Source: Bacillus sp. PAMC26568 | GTDB taxonomy: Bacteria > Bacillota > Bacilli > Bacillales > Bacillaceae | Direction of reading: 5' to 3' | DNA: 64,000 bases | Assembly: GCF_014235785.1 (NCBI RefSeq) | Contig: NZ_CP060137.1 | Coordinates: 3,410,001-3,474,000, forward strand | In this document: piece after piece, positions 9,236 through 16,252 of the stretch | Layout: every line of letters begins with the position of its first letter | Position numbering within the stretch: the first letter of the stretch is position 1 | Program-made: the position numbers and the translations under genes | Notes under the pieces: model-generated | Database searches by the model: none | The model's input: only the letters and a program-made list of their open reading frames with translations | What the model was told of the DNA's origin: nothing

Positions 9236-9619
9236 TTAGTCATTTAAGTTAAAGGCCTCAACGACTTTCTTTTCCATTGCTTCGCCATAATTTGCGTTAT
9301 CTTTAATATTCTCAAGCAAATATGAAAGCTCATCATGAATATCAATTAGTTCAACTATTATGCCATTTACACTTAAATCGATTGGCAATTGCTTATCGAG
9401 TCCAGTTTTTAGCTGAGGCCAAACTTCTGATGGCAAATTCGTGTATACGAAATCTTCGTTAAGATCCATTATGTAAATAAACGCCATCTGATCAGAATCT
9501 ACCAGCATTTGGCCCTTTGCTTGTATGTCTTTTAAATTGTCATCTTCAAATGGCTGCGCTTTTAATATGAGGCGGCCCTTCTCAAGTACTGCTTCTTTTA
9601 CTTCAATTCTTCGTTTCAT
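9236..9619 (-). CDS. yjbL: UPF0738 family protein YjbL
   Basis: A 127-residue soluble protein of unknown function, recognised by sequence style and by its position beside sasB as in B. subtilis. It has no membrane segment or catalytic motif that I recognise; the sequence is acidic and mixed alpha/beta. The frame is open to 9640, but GAAGGAGC is placed correctly for ATG 9619, giving an MKRRIEVKEA start. It is divergent from yjbK across a gap filled by a tandem palindromic repeat. Confidence 0.85.
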   Translation of the reverse strand: MKRRIEVKEAVLEKGRLILKAQPFEDDNLKDIQAKGQMLVDSDQMAFIYIMDLNEDFVYTNLPSEVWPQLKTGLDKQLPIDLSVNGIIVELIDIHDELSYLLENIKDNANYGEAMEKKVVEAFNLND

Positions 9620-9709
9620 AGTAAGCTCCTTCCAAATCAATTCCCCGTCTATTTTATCATATAAGATCGCTTCATGATAAACATTGAAATCTGCTTTTTA
9701 ACAAGAGAT

Positions 9710-9955
9710 AATAAGAAATGCGGAAGCGCCTCGGTCAGCTCGCGAAGAAAATAGGAATTTCACAGGGAAGGCGCTTTTTGCCTTCTCTGGGAAATTGTCT
9801 TTTTCACAGTGAGCTAGGCGCTGCAGTTGGACAATAAGAAATGCGGAAGCGCCTCGGTCAGCTCGCGAAGAAAATAGGAATTTCACAGGGAAGGCGCTTT
9901 TTGCCTTCTCTGGGAAATTGTCTTTTTCACAGTGAGCCAGGTGCTGCAGCTGGAC
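9710..9955. repeat. Modular palindromic repeat, two direct tandem copies of 123 bp
   Basis: Unit 1 is 9710-9832 and unit 2 is 9833-9955; both begin AATAAGAAATGCGGAAGCGC and differ at only a few positions near the right end. Each unit folds almost end to end: outer ends AAGCGCCT and AGGCGCT, then GCTC/GAGC and AATTTC/GAAATT, and an inner GAAGGC-loop-GCCTTC. They fill the divergent yjbL-yjbK promoter region. Confidence 0.9.
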
Positions 9956-10023
9956 AATAAGAAACGTGGTGCCCAATAAATTATAAATAGCCATCTTGTA
10001 ATTCTGAAAGGATTTTTTAAAAA

Positions 10024-10608
10024 ATGACTCAAGAAATTGAAATAGAATTTAAAAATTTGCTGACGGAAGAAGAATTTCTGCGACTTGCCGGCTTCTTTCA
10101 TATAACAAAAGATGATTTCAGCCTCCAAGAGAATCACTACTTTGATACACCGGACTTTCAATTAAAAGAAATGGGTTCAGCATTGAGGATTCGGAATAAA
10201 AACAATCAATATATTTTGACATTAAAAGAACCTGCACCTGTTGGACTATTAGAAACGCATCAGATATTAAACAGGAAACATGCAGATCAAATTCTGTCTT
10301 CTGCTGCCTGCATTCCAGCAGGACAAATTATGGACCGTTTACAATCACTTGGCATTGACGGTGAAAGCATCACCTTCTTTGGAACATTATCTACAAATCG
10401 CTCAGAAAAAAAATACAAAGAAGGGTTAATTGTTCTTGATCATAGCCGATATTTAAACAGGGAGGATTATGAGATCGAATATGAGGTTTCAAATGCAGAA
10501 TCAGGCTTAGCGATCTTTCATGAGCTGCTCTCGGCCCTCCACATTCCTATACGTGAAACACCAAACAAAATCAAGCGGTTTTATAATCAAAAATATAAAT
10601 GCAACTAG
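10024..10608 (+). CDS. yjbK: CYTH-domain protein YjbK
   Basis: A 194-residue CYTH (triphosphate tunnel metalloenzyme) protein. The signature ExExK is seen at residues 4-10 (EIEIEFK), followed by YFDTPDF, GSALRIR and ILTLKEPA, the strands that line the tunnel with acidic and basic residues. Family members hydrolyse triphosphates or act as adenylate cyclases or thiamin triphosphatases; no substrate is known to me for YjbK. The start is supported by GAAAGGA about 10 bases upstream. Repeats lie on both sides. Confidence 0.9.
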   Translation: MTQEIEIEFKNLLTEEEFLRLAGFFHITKDDFSLQENHYFDTPDFQLKEMGSALRIRNKNNQYILTLKEPAPVGLLETHQILNRKHADQILSSAACIPAGQIMDRLQSLGIDGESITFFGTLSTNRSEKKYKEGLIVLDHSRYLNREDYEIEYEVSNAESGLAIFHELLSALHIPIRETPNKIKRFYNQKYKCN

Positions 10609-10610
10609 GA

Positions 10611-10708
10611 AAACGAAAGCGCCTTAATCTGCTCTGACAGAAAAGTCCGGTTTTGACTTTACTGTCAGAGCGGTATTTTCACCGGGCAATTAGGCGCCGG
10701 AGCTGGAC
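10611..10708. repeat. Modular palindromic repeat, variant with different core
   Basis: The ends match the family (AAGCGCCTTA on the left, TTAGGCGCCGGAGCTGGACA on the right), but the centre is an unrelated hairpin, CTCTGACAG with CTGTCAGAG. It abuts copy 10709-10831 directly. Confidence 0.75.
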
Positions 10709-10831
10709 AATAAGAAATGCGGAAGCGCCTTGGTCAGCTCGCGAAGAAAATAGGAATTTCACAGGGAAGGCGCTTTTTGCCTTCTCTGGGAAATTGTCTT
10801 TTTCACAGTGAGCTAGGCGCTGAAGCTGGAC
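10709..10831. repeat. Modular palindromic repeat, 123-bp copy
   Basis: Nearly identical to the two units at 9710-9955, in the same orientation and with the same length. It ends about 40 bases before the cwlQ start, so it lies in the cwlQ promoter or leader region. Confidence 0.88.
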
Positions 10832-10870
10832 ATCTACTTTCTGATACATTAAATAGAAGGAGCTTTACTA

Positions 10871-11497
10871 ATGGAAATTAATCATCTGAAGGCATTGATG
10901 CAGCTACAGGCTTTGCGTAACCTTTCTCATGGTGAGTCAAGTGAATCAGCTGCAGAATCCCAATCTTCCATGTTCAAGGACATCTTTCAGGCTTTTATTG
11001 AAGGACAGTCTGCTGCGTCACCTAAAGAACAGCTGCCACAGTATAAATCAGCTGCTATCCCTCTTGCGCAGCCTATGGCACATGCACCAATTAAAATAAA
11101 TTCATCATCATCCTCAGGTACTCAAAACATTGAAGAGATTATTTCAGAAATGGCTGCGAAATATGATGTGGATGAAAAGCTGATCAGGGCAGTTATTAAA
11201 CAAGAATCAAACTTTAATCCTGATGCAAAAAGCCATGCAGGTGCGATGGGGCTGATGCAGCTTATGCCAAACACAGCCAAATATCTTAGTGTCATGAATC
11301 CGCTTGATCCAGCCCAAAACATTGAAGGCGGGACTAAATACTTAAAACAAATGCTAAGCAAATACAATGGAGATCTTCCGCTTGCATTGGCTGCTTACAA
11401 CGCCGGTCCTGGAAATGTAGATAAATATGGGGGGATTCCTCCATTTAAAGAAACACAAAACTATGTTCAAAAGATAACCTCATCTTATTTTGCTTAA
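10871..11497 (+). CDS. cwlQ: Lytic transglycosylase CwlQ (YjbJ)
   Basis: A 208-residue SLT-domain enzyme that cleaves peptidoglycan. The catalytic domain covers residues 97-208: catalytic Glu112 in KQESNFNP, then [10 protein letters not shown] and ALAAYNAGP. Residues 1 to about 90 are a Ser/Gln-rich low-complexity region. There is no clear signal peptide, so the export route is not visible. The B. subtilis homologue CwlQ has been described as a combined muramidase and lytic transglycosylase. The ATG has AGAAGGAGC 7 bases upstream. Confidence 0.93.
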   Translation: MEINHLKALMQLQALRNLSHGESSESAAESQSSMFKDIFQAFIEGQSAASPKEQLPQYKSAAIPLAQPMAHAPIKINSSSSSGTQNIEEIISEMAAKYDVDEKLIRAVIKQESNFNPDAKSHAGAMGLMQLMPNTAKYLSVMNPLDPAQNIEGGTKYLKQMLSKYNGDLPLALAAYNAGPGNVDKYGGIPPFKETQNYVQKITSSYFA

Positions 11498-11593
11498 AAC
11501 AATGCTCTTTTTTAATCCATTATTGCTACCCTAACAACAGACGTAAACACAATACGCTGCGAGCAAAGCCTTTAACAAACAAAGACCATTCAG

Positions 11594-11636
11594 GAGCTGA
11601 TACAAAGGCGCAGATGCTTTGAATCGGCTCTTTTTT
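11594..11636 (+). terminator. Intrinsic terminator of cwlQ
   Basis: GAGCTGAT...CAAAGGC pairs imperfectly with GCTTTG...ATCGGCTC and is followed by TTTTTTC. It lies about 100 bases past the stop. Confidence 0.85.
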
Positions 11637-11686
11637 CATTTGGCTGTTTTTGCATTGATTGTTGTTTTTGGTTATAAATTTCACCC

Positions 11687-11811
11687 GTGGATTTCCGCTG
11701 CAGGCACTTGCTTTCCGCTGTGAGGGATGGGAGCCTCCTCGGCTATGCCTGTGGGGTCTCCCATTCCCCTCTATTTCCCGCAGGAGTCAAGTGCCTTCCG
11801 CTACAATCCAC
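11687..11811. repeat. Dispersed Bacillaceae palindromic repeat (GTGGATT ends)
   Basis: A 125-bp element bounded by GTGGATT and AATCCAC. Nested inverted segments follow: AGGCACTTG with CAAGTGCCT and GATGGGAG with CTCCCATT, plus the blocks GAGCCTCCTCGGC and CCCGCAGGAGTC. I recognise this GC-rich sequence as a repeat found many times in Bacillus-group genomes. The surrounding gap (11498-12082) holds no gene that I can support. Confidence 0.8.
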
Positions 11812-12082
11812 TAAAGGTTTTAACCATTACTCTAATAGCAACAAACTTTACGAGAAGAGCTTTTCAATTTAATGAACATGATCAGGCGCAGTTAATAAAT
11901 TTTAATGCCTTCCACAATACTAAGAAAAGCGGAATCATTTTCATCAGCTTAAAAAGAGAGTTAAACATTGGAAAAAAGCCATTTTTGATCTTGAGATCCG
12001 TTTTTTAGAGCAGTTTGTTTGAGCTATGCTAGGTCAATTGTTACAATAAACATATCATTATCACACAAAGGAGTTCTCAGGC

Positions 12083-12493
12083 ATGGCTGATCAATTTGCA
12101 ACACCTTATGAAGCGATTGGAGAAAACGGACTTTCGCAACTGGTTGATGCCTTCTATCAAAAAGTGCATAAGCACCCTCTGCTTTCTCCGATCTTTCCGG
12201 ATGATTTGACGGAAACAGCTAGAAAGCAAAAGCAGTTTTTAACACAATACTTAGGCGGACCGTCTTTATATACAGAAGAACATGGGCATCCAATGCTCCG
12301 GGCTAGACATTTGCCCTTTAAAATTACACCTGCAAGAGCGCACGCGTGGCTTTCGTGCATGGAGGAAGCTATGGACGAAGTGAAACTCGATGAACAATTT
12401 CGGGAGTGGTTTTTTGAACGGCTTCAGCTGACAGCCCAGCACATGGTTAACTCTCATGAGGAAGAAGATCTGTCTGAAGGTGCAGTGCGATGA
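12083..12493 (+). CDS. yjbI: Group II truncated haemoglobin YjbI
   Basis: A 136-residue 2-over-2 globin (trHbO) that binds haem and O2/NO. The residues that define the B. subtilis protein are all at matching positions: TyrB10 (25), ThrE7 (45), GlnE11 (49), proximal His F8 (76, in ARHLPF) and TrpG8 (89). The gene overlaps spxH by 4 bases (ATGA), so the two are translationally coupled; the pairing links a haem sensor or detoxifier with the Spx stress adaptor. The start has AAAGGAG about 10 bases upstream. Confidence 0.96.
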   Translation: MADQFATPYEAIGENGLSQLVDAFYQKVHKHPLLSPIFPDDLTETARKQKQFLTQYLGGPSLYTEEHGHPMLRARHLPFKITPARAHAWLSCMEEAMDEVKLDEQFREWFFERLQLTAQHMVNSHEEEDLSEGAVR

Positions 12494-13371
12494 TGTTTCA
12501 GAACAGTGAGGATCAAAAATCGGCTCCTTTCTTCTCTCACTGTCAAGGCAATTCAAGAAAGCCGCTCGAAATCTACATGTTCATCGATCCATTATGCCCT
12601 GAATGCTGGGCACTTGAACCTGTCATAAAGAAACTGCAGATTCAATATGGAAGATTTTTTACATTAAAGCATATTATCAGCGGACAGATTAAAACGTTAA
12701 ACCATACAAAACGCAAAAATCCCAGCAGCCTTGCTCAAGTCTGGGAAAAGACGGCTAATTTAACTGGCATGTCCTGTGATGGAACGCTATGGTCTAAAAA
12801 TCCTATTTCGACTCCATTTACTGCTTCACTTGCTATCAAATCAGCTGAATTGCAGGGACGAAAGGCAGGAATTCGTTTTTTGCGAAAGCTTCAGGAAGTT
12901 TTATTTCTGCAAACCCAGAATGTAACAGAGGAAAAAGTACTTCTTGAGATTGCAAGGGAAGTGGGTCTCGATGAAGAAGAGTTTTTAAAAGATCTTCATT
13001 CAGCTAGTTCTGCAAAAGCCCTGCAATGCGATTTAAAGATTACCGCAGAAATGGACGTACAGGAAATACCGACTCTTACATTTTTTAATCAGAATGCAGA
13101 TTTGGAAGGTCTTAAAATCAGCGGCTTTTATCCTTATGAAATGTACGTTGGCATATTGGCAGAAATGCTAGGCGATATGCCAAAGCCAACTGAAGTTCCA
13201 CCTCTTGAAATCTTTTTAAGGTACTTCAAGTTTGTAGCTACTGCAGAAATTGCTGCTGTTTACAGTATTTCAATGGAAGAGGCAGAAAAAGAGATGAAGA
13301 AGTATTTGCTTGCTCAAAAAGTGGAACGTGTTCCAGTCAAGCATGGAACGTTTTGGAGATATATTAGTTAG
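12490..13371 (+). CDS. spxH: Spx-degradation adaptor SpxH (YjbH), DsbA-like
   Basis: A 293-residue thioredoxin/DsbA-fold protein that, in B. subtilis, delivers Spx to ClpXP and is released by aggregation under disulfide stress. The CPEC motif is at residues 36-39 within [14 protein letters not shown]. Upstream, SHCQGN replaces the His-rich AHCHGH that I recall at the zinc-binding N-terminus of the B. subtilis protein; if correct, zinc ligation may differ here. Translation is coupled to yjbI, and the target gene spxA lies 8 kb away in this window. Confidence 0.94.
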   Translation: MMFQNSEDQKSAPFFSHCQGNSRKPLEIYMFIDPLCPECWALEPVIKKLQIQYGRFFTLKHIISGQIKTLNHTKRKNPSSLAQVWEKTANLTGMSCDGTLWSKNPISTPFTASLAIKSAELQGRKAGIRFLRKLQEVLFLQTQNVTEEKVLLEIAREVGLDEEEFLKDLHSASSAKALQCDLKITAEMDVQEIPTLTFFNQNADLEGLKISGFYPYEMYVGILAEMLGDMPKPTEVPPLEIFLRYFKFVATAEIAAVYSISMEEAEKEMKKYLLAQKVERVPVKHGTFWRYIS

Positions 13372-13393
13372 ATACGATTAACAAGGCTTTAAG

Positions 13394-13424
13394 AAAATCC
13401 TGCATGAATCATGCAGGATTTTTA
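13394..13424 (+). terminator. Terminator of yjbI-spxH
   Basis: A perfect hairpin, AAAATCCTGCATGA with TCATGCAGGATTTT, followed by T residues, 22 bases past the spxH stop. Confidence 0.92.
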
Positions 13425-13460
13425 CTTACAGCAATTGAAAACGTTTGCATTCTCAATCTT

Positions 13461-13580
13461 AAAAAGACTCCGCACGGGTAATACGGAGCCTTCTGTATGT
13501 CTTAACGACAACAAAGGGGATGGGAGAAATTTTTCACGGTCAAACAAAGGGGTAAATGTTTGTATGTGATTAATTTCACA
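13461..13580 (-). ncRNA. roxS: Regulatory sRNA RoxS (RsaE family)
   Basis: A minus-strand transcript of about 120 bases is predicted. Near its 5' end is the small hairpin GTGAAATTAATCAC; then come two C-rich unpaired seed motifs, CCCCTTTG (13545-13552 and 13512-13519), and the linking block GTGAAAAATTTCTCCCATCC (13514-13533). I recognise this arrangement as RsaE/RoxS, the redox-responsive sRNA of Staphylococcus and Bacillus that pairs through its C-rich loops with ribosome-binding sites of metabolic mRNAs. A GGCTCCG/CGGAGTC terminator with TTTTT closes it. Position beside spxH also fits B. subtilis as I recall it. Confidence 0.9.
13466..13490 (-). terminator. Terminator of roxS
   Basis: On the minus strand GGCTCCG and CGGAGTC (7 bp with one G-U pair, 11-base loop) are followed by TTTTTAAG. 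Confidence 0.8.
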
Positions 13581-13585
13581 TCTAT

Positions 13586-13615
13586 AATATATCAAATATT
13601 GTCGACTTTTGACAA
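13586..13615 (-). promoter_or_regulatory. Promoter of roxS
   Basis: On the minus strand TTGTCA (13615-13610), an 18-base spacer and TATATT (13591-13586) place the start near 13580, matching the expected 5' end. Just upstream (13628-13650) TTTGTGA occurs twice, 11 bases apart, resembling ResD/Rex-type sites. Confidence 0.7.
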
Positions 13616-13707
13616 CCCATATACCTTCATTTCACAAATTTGTCACAAACATATTTCTAAACGAAGACTCATAATTTTTATAAAGGACAAACAAGGAGGA
13701 TTCCGGC

Positions 13708-13884
13708 GTGAATATCAGTATTCCTTTAATCATTAGTATTATCCTGCTGATTATAAGTTTTTTCTTAAATATACTCGGCTTAATGGAGATGTTTCCCCTA
13801 TCGATTTCATCACCGCTTTTATTTATCTCGATATTTGTGATGCTTTATTTGGTCAATCACCGAAAAACGTTCAAGGGATTTTAA
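13708..13884 (+). CDS. Small two-helix membrane protein, unknown function
   Basis: A 58-codon frame starting GTG 8 bases after a near-perfect AAGGAGGATT. The peptide is strongly hydrophobic: residues about 4-24 and about 31-50 are candidate membrane helices, joined by a short LMEMFPLSI turn and ending in a basic tail (NHRKTFKGF). I do not recognise a family. It sits between roxS (divergent) and the 21-bp repeat array, convergent with pepF. Its size and non-ATG start would hide it from most ORF filters. Function unknown; reality of the gene is supported by the start signal and coherent hydropathy. Confidence 0.75.
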   Translation: MNISIPLIISIILLIISFFLNILGLMEMFPLSISSPLLFISIFVMLYLVNHRKTFKGF

Positions 13885-13900
13885 CATATAAATGGGGACA

Positions 13901-14005
13901 ACTGATAAATTACTGATTTTGACTGATAAGACTTGAGTTTTAACTGATAAAATCTGGATTTACACTGATAAAATGGTGTTTTTCACTGATAAGAACAGGA
14001 TCTGA
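13901..14005. repeat. Five 21-bp phased direct repeats of ACTGATAA
   Basis: ACTGATAA begins at 13901, 13922, 13943, 13964 and 13985, so the spacing is exactly 21 bp each time. The remaining 13 bases of each unit are looser and T-rich at the end (GATTTTG, GAGTTTTA, GGATTTAC, TGTTTTTC). It lies between the small membrane protein gene and pepF, both of which point towards it. Confidence 0.9.
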
Positions 14006-14040
14006 CTTGTTCCTACCCCAAAGGGACTGAGTAAACAGTA

Positions 14041-14105
14041 CTAAAATTCACATCATAAAAAGGAATGCAGCACGGACTGCATTCCTTTTTATGATGTGAA
14101 TTTAG
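14041..14105 (-). terminator. Long terminator hairpin including the 3' end of pepF
   Basis: Arms 14041-14070 and 14077-14105 pair over about 29 bp with a single-base bulge and a 6-base loop. The right arm contains the last codons and TAA stop of pepF (14089-14091). T-runs lie within the stem. It could also stop plus-strand transcription from the small gene at 13708. Confidence 0.85.
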
Positions 14106-15915
14106 ATAAAAGCTGTTCCATTTCATTCAGCTTTTCTTCGAAGACTTTCAGCGCTTCTTCAATCGGCTGCGGGGATGTCATATCGACTCCTGCTTTTTTC
14201 AGCACTTCAATCGGATAATCAGAGCTTCCTGATTTAAGGAACTCCAGATAGCGTTTTACAGCAGGCTCACCTTCTTCTAAAATCTGCTTGCTGAGAGCAG
14301 TTGCTGCACTGTAGCCTGTTGCATACTGATACACATAATAATTGTAATAGAAATGTGGAATTCTTGCCCATTCAAGGCCGATTTCCTCGTCTATTGCAAC
14401 ATTCTCTCCGAAATATTTCTTGTTCAGATCATAATAAAGCTTTGTTAATAGTTCAGGTGTCAGTGGTTCTCCCTCTTGTGCTTTTTTATGAATTGTATGC
14501 TCATATTCGGCAAACATTGTTTGGCGGAACACAGTCCCGCGGAATCCTTCGAGATAGTGATTCAGCAAGAAAAGCTGTTTTTTCTCATCATCGATCGTTT
14601 TTAATAAATAATCGTTTAGTAATGCTTCATTGCAAGTAGATGCCACTTCAGCTACAAAGATTGAATAGTGTCCATATTGATATGGCTGCGATTGTCGTGT
14701 GTAATAGCTGTGAACTGAATGGCCAAATTCATGTGCCAGTGTGAAAAGATTATTTACATTATCCTGCCAGTTCATTAGAATATATGGATTTGTGCCATAT
14801 GTGCCAGAAGAATAAGCACCGCTTCTTTTTCCTTTGTTTTCATGAACATCTACCCAGCGATTTTCAAATCCTTCGTCCAGAATCGCTAAGTAATCTTCGC
14901 CTAATGGAGCAAGGCCTTTTAATAAATAGTCCTTTGCTTCTGTATATGGAATCTTCATCTTTACATCTTTTACAAGCGGTGTGAAGAGATCATACATATG
15001 AAGTTCTTCAAGACCCAGAACTTTTTTGCGAAGATCAAGATACTTATGGAGCAAGTGCAGATTATCATTAACTGTTTTAATGAGGTTATCGTACACCTCT
15101 TCTGGAATATTGTTATTGCTTAATGCAGCTTGACGGGCTGAATCATAATTTCTGACCGCTGCGTAGAAGTTATCTTTTTTTACCGCACCGCTAAGCGTGC
15201 TTGCGAATGTATTCTTATACTTATCGTACGTGCTGTAAACAGCTTTAAATGCATCCTCCCTTACTTTGCGGTCTTCGCTCTCTAAAAAGCGAATGTAGCG
15301 GCCATGTGTAACTTCTACATCCTCCCCATCTTCATCCTTTATAGAAGGAAATTCAAGATCTGCATTATTCAGCATGCCAAACGTATTGCTTGATGAGCCA
15401 AGCACATCAGAGGCCTGGGCTAAGAGTGCTTCCTGCTCAGCAGATAAAACATGAGGACGCTGGCGATTAATTTCGTCTAGCGTATGTTCATATACTCTCA
15501 GTTCTTCTTTTTCTTCTAAAAAGCTTTTAATTGAAGCTTCATCCATTGATAAAATCTCTGGGATAATATAAGAAGAAACGCTGCTTGCTTGTGTATACAG
15601 ATTAGACGCACGGTCATTCAAACCCTGATAATGCGAATTTGTTGTATCTTGATCGTATCTCATGTGTGCATATGTATAAAGCTTTCCTAATCTCTCCATC
15701 ACTTCATCCTGATATGTAAGTGCTTCTAGAAATCCTTCTGCTGAATCTGCAAGTTTGCCCTTATATTCACTGATTTTAGGCAACGCAGCTTTCACTTCTT
15801 TAAACTCAGCTTCCCATGCCTCATCATTTTCAAAAATATCTTCAAGTCCCCAAGTATCTTCTACAGCGATTTCAGATCTCTTCGGCAATGTTTTAACGGC
15901 TGTTTGTTCTGTCAT
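14089..15915 (-). CDS. pepF: Oligoendopeptidase F
   Basis: An M3-family zinc metallopeptidase of 608 residues that degrades oligopeptides in the cytoplasm. HEFGH at residues 395-399 supplies two zinc ligands and the catalytic Glu; Glu423 in VAEVASTCNE is the likely third ligand. The C-terminal HFYYNYYVYQYATG segment is the family's substrate-binding signature. In B. subtilis, high PepF levels inhibit sporulation, probably by destroying Phr peptides, which fits the nearby Opp/App importers. AAAGGGGG precedes the ATG by about 10 bases. Confidence 0.97.
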   Translation of the reverse strand: MTEQTAVKTLPKRSEIAVEDTWGLEDIFENDEAWEAEFKEVKAALPKISEYKGKLADSAEGFLEALTYQDEVMERLGKLYTYAHMRYDQDTTNSHYQGLNDRASNLYTQASSVSSYIIPEILSMDEASIKSFLEEKEELRVYEHTLDEINRQRPHVLSAEQEALLAQASDVLGSSSNTFGMLNNADLEFPSIKDEDGEDVEVTHGRYIRFLESEDRKVREDAFKAVYSTYDKYKNTFASTLSGAVKKDNFYAAVRNYDSARQAALSNNNIPEEVYDNLIKTVNDNLHLLHKYLDLRKKVLGLEELHMYDLFTPLVKDVKMKIPYTEAKDYLLKGLAPLGEDYLAILDEGFENRWVDVHENKGKRSGAYSSGTYGTNPYILMNWQDNVNNLFTLAHEFGHSVHSYYTRQSQPYQYGHYSIFVAEVASTCNEALLNDYLLKTIDDEKKQLFLLNHYLEGFRGTVFRQTMFAEYEHTIHKKAQEGEPLTPELLTKLYYDLNKKYFGENVAIDEEIGLEWARIPHFYYNYYVYQYATGYSAATALSKQILEEGEPAVKRYLEFLKSGSSDYPIEVLKKAGVDMTSPQPIEEALKVFEEKLNEMEQLLSKFTS

Positions 15916-15992
15916 ATGAACTAAATCCCCCTTTAAGTCTGATTATCCCAATAATATTCTATATTTTCTTGCAAATCAATCTAAGAGTCTTG

Positions 15993-16151
15993 CTATTTTC
16001 CTTGTAAATCAGACAAGTCCTGACGGCTGTCGACATGCCGGTCTACATCATCTCTCATCGATTTAGTCATTAAATACGCGATTGCACCTGTACTAACAGC
16101 GGTTAAGGTCATATCAAAAAAGTTATATTTCTTTCTTTTCTTATAAAACAT
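15993..16151 (-). CDS. Small single-helix basic protein, unknown function
   Basis: A 52-residue frame with a strong GGAGGA six bases before ATG 16151. The N-terminus is very basic (FYKKRKKYNF), followed by a short hydrophobic stretch (about residues 14-29) and a charged tail rich in Asp and Arg. It lies between coiA and pepF on the same strand and may be co-transcribed with coiA. I do not recognise the family. Confidence 0.72.
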   Translation of the reverse strand: MFYKKRKKYNFFDMTLTAVSTGAIAYLMTKSMRDDVDRHVDSRQDLSDLQGK

Positions 16152-16252
16152 ACTAATTCCTCCATTTCATAATGTCCTCTCTTTAGGTTGTGACATCCAC
16201 TCACTGTTCATACGAATCATTTCAGCTTTTATGGAGTCCTGCCAGTCGCCTA

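Noticed and set aside
9698..9994. Open frame on the minus strand through the tandem palindromic repeats
   Set aside because: It reads repeat DNA; the peptide is itself a duplicated stretch and has no start signal.
11687..12008. Overlapping plus-strand frames at 11687-11872 and 11727-12008
   Set aside because: Both lie in the GTGGATT palindromic repeat and lack ribosome-binding sites.
13901..14005. Interpretation of the 21-bp repeats as a CRISPR array
   Set aside because: Repeat plus spacer is only 21 bp, the conserved part is 8 bp, and there are no cas genes in the window.
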